The notes beneath the pieces were generated by a model. That model saw only the letters and a list, made by a program, of their open reading frames with translations. It was not told where the DNA came from and made no database searches. The position numbers and the translations under genes were made by a program. This document shows positions 64,000-64,000 of a stretch of 64,000 nt of DNA, in pieces. This DNA is from Campylobacter cuniculorum DSM 23162 = LMG 24588 (GTDB lineage: Bacteria; Campylobacterota; Campylobacteria; Campylobacterales; Campylobacteraceae). Location of the stretch: assembly GCF_002104335.1 (NCBI RefSeq), contig NZ_CP020867.1, positions 1,339,206 to 1,403,205 of the forward strand, written 5' to 3'. How positions within the stretch are numbered: position 1 is the first letter of the stretch; each line of letters begins with the position of its first letter.

Positions 64000-64000
64000 T

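Overview
The window is a 64-kb, AT-rich chromosomal segment from an epsilonproteobacterium of the genus Campylobacter, close to the thermotolerant C. jejuni group. Many blocks match C. jejuni gene order as I recall it: rdxA; proA plus an FNR-like reductase; rpoN-lptB-tsaE; murD-mraY/gpmI/fabG/acpP-fabF-accA; hydABCD-mnmC-amiA-tyrS-spoT. Here the blocks are rearranged next to each other. Several homopolymeric G tracts (9 to 11 bases) and one A16 tract fit a species rich in contingency loci, for example the C. upsaliensis/C. helveticus side of the genus. I cannot fix the species from the sequence alone.

Layout. 0-8 kb: tandem RdxA-like nitroreductases, a FUSC-type membrane protein, proA, a pyridine-nucleotide reductase, and the rpoN-lptB-tsaE-S4 cluster. 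8-19 kb: a flagellin gene with a clear sigma-54 promoter faces a minus-strand flagellar glycosylation cluster (pseG, pseH, a formyltransferase/PseH-like fusion, a methyltransferase, pseI and two mosaic maf genes). Three G tracts lie in this cluster. 19-28 kb: peptidoglycan genes (mraY, murD), gpmI and fatty-acid genes (fabG, acpP, fabF, accA), with tenA and a PNPOx-like gene between them. 28-36 kb: a tricarballylate operon (tcuCAB-type), a DmpI-like tautomerase, an MFS exporter, a GT39-like membrane protein and a type II pseudopilin. 36-43 kb: two chemoreceptors flanking a graveyard that holds a mutY N-terminal remnant, then znuACB. 43-50 kb: a type IV restriction system (mcrBC), a DASS anion transporter and twin CNNM/CorC proteins. 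50-64 kb: a DUF411 metal-binding protein, the NiFe uptake hydrogenase operon, mnmC, amiA, a nitronate monooxygenase-like gene, tyrS and the 3' part of spoT, which runs off the window end.

The most interesting candidate is the glycosylation cluster. A sugar N-formyltransferase is fused through a G11 tract to a second PseH-like N-acetyltransferase. A G9 tract ends that domain, and the true pseH ends at a G10 tract. In the fusion gene, the two alternative frames after each tract reach a stop within a few codons. The locus may therefore switch between acyl-transferase configurations that decorate flagellin pseudaminic acid. A mutY remnant elsewhere in the window, if no intact copy exists, would make such tracts more mutable. 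No CRISPR array, tRNA, rRNA or insertion sequence was recognised.
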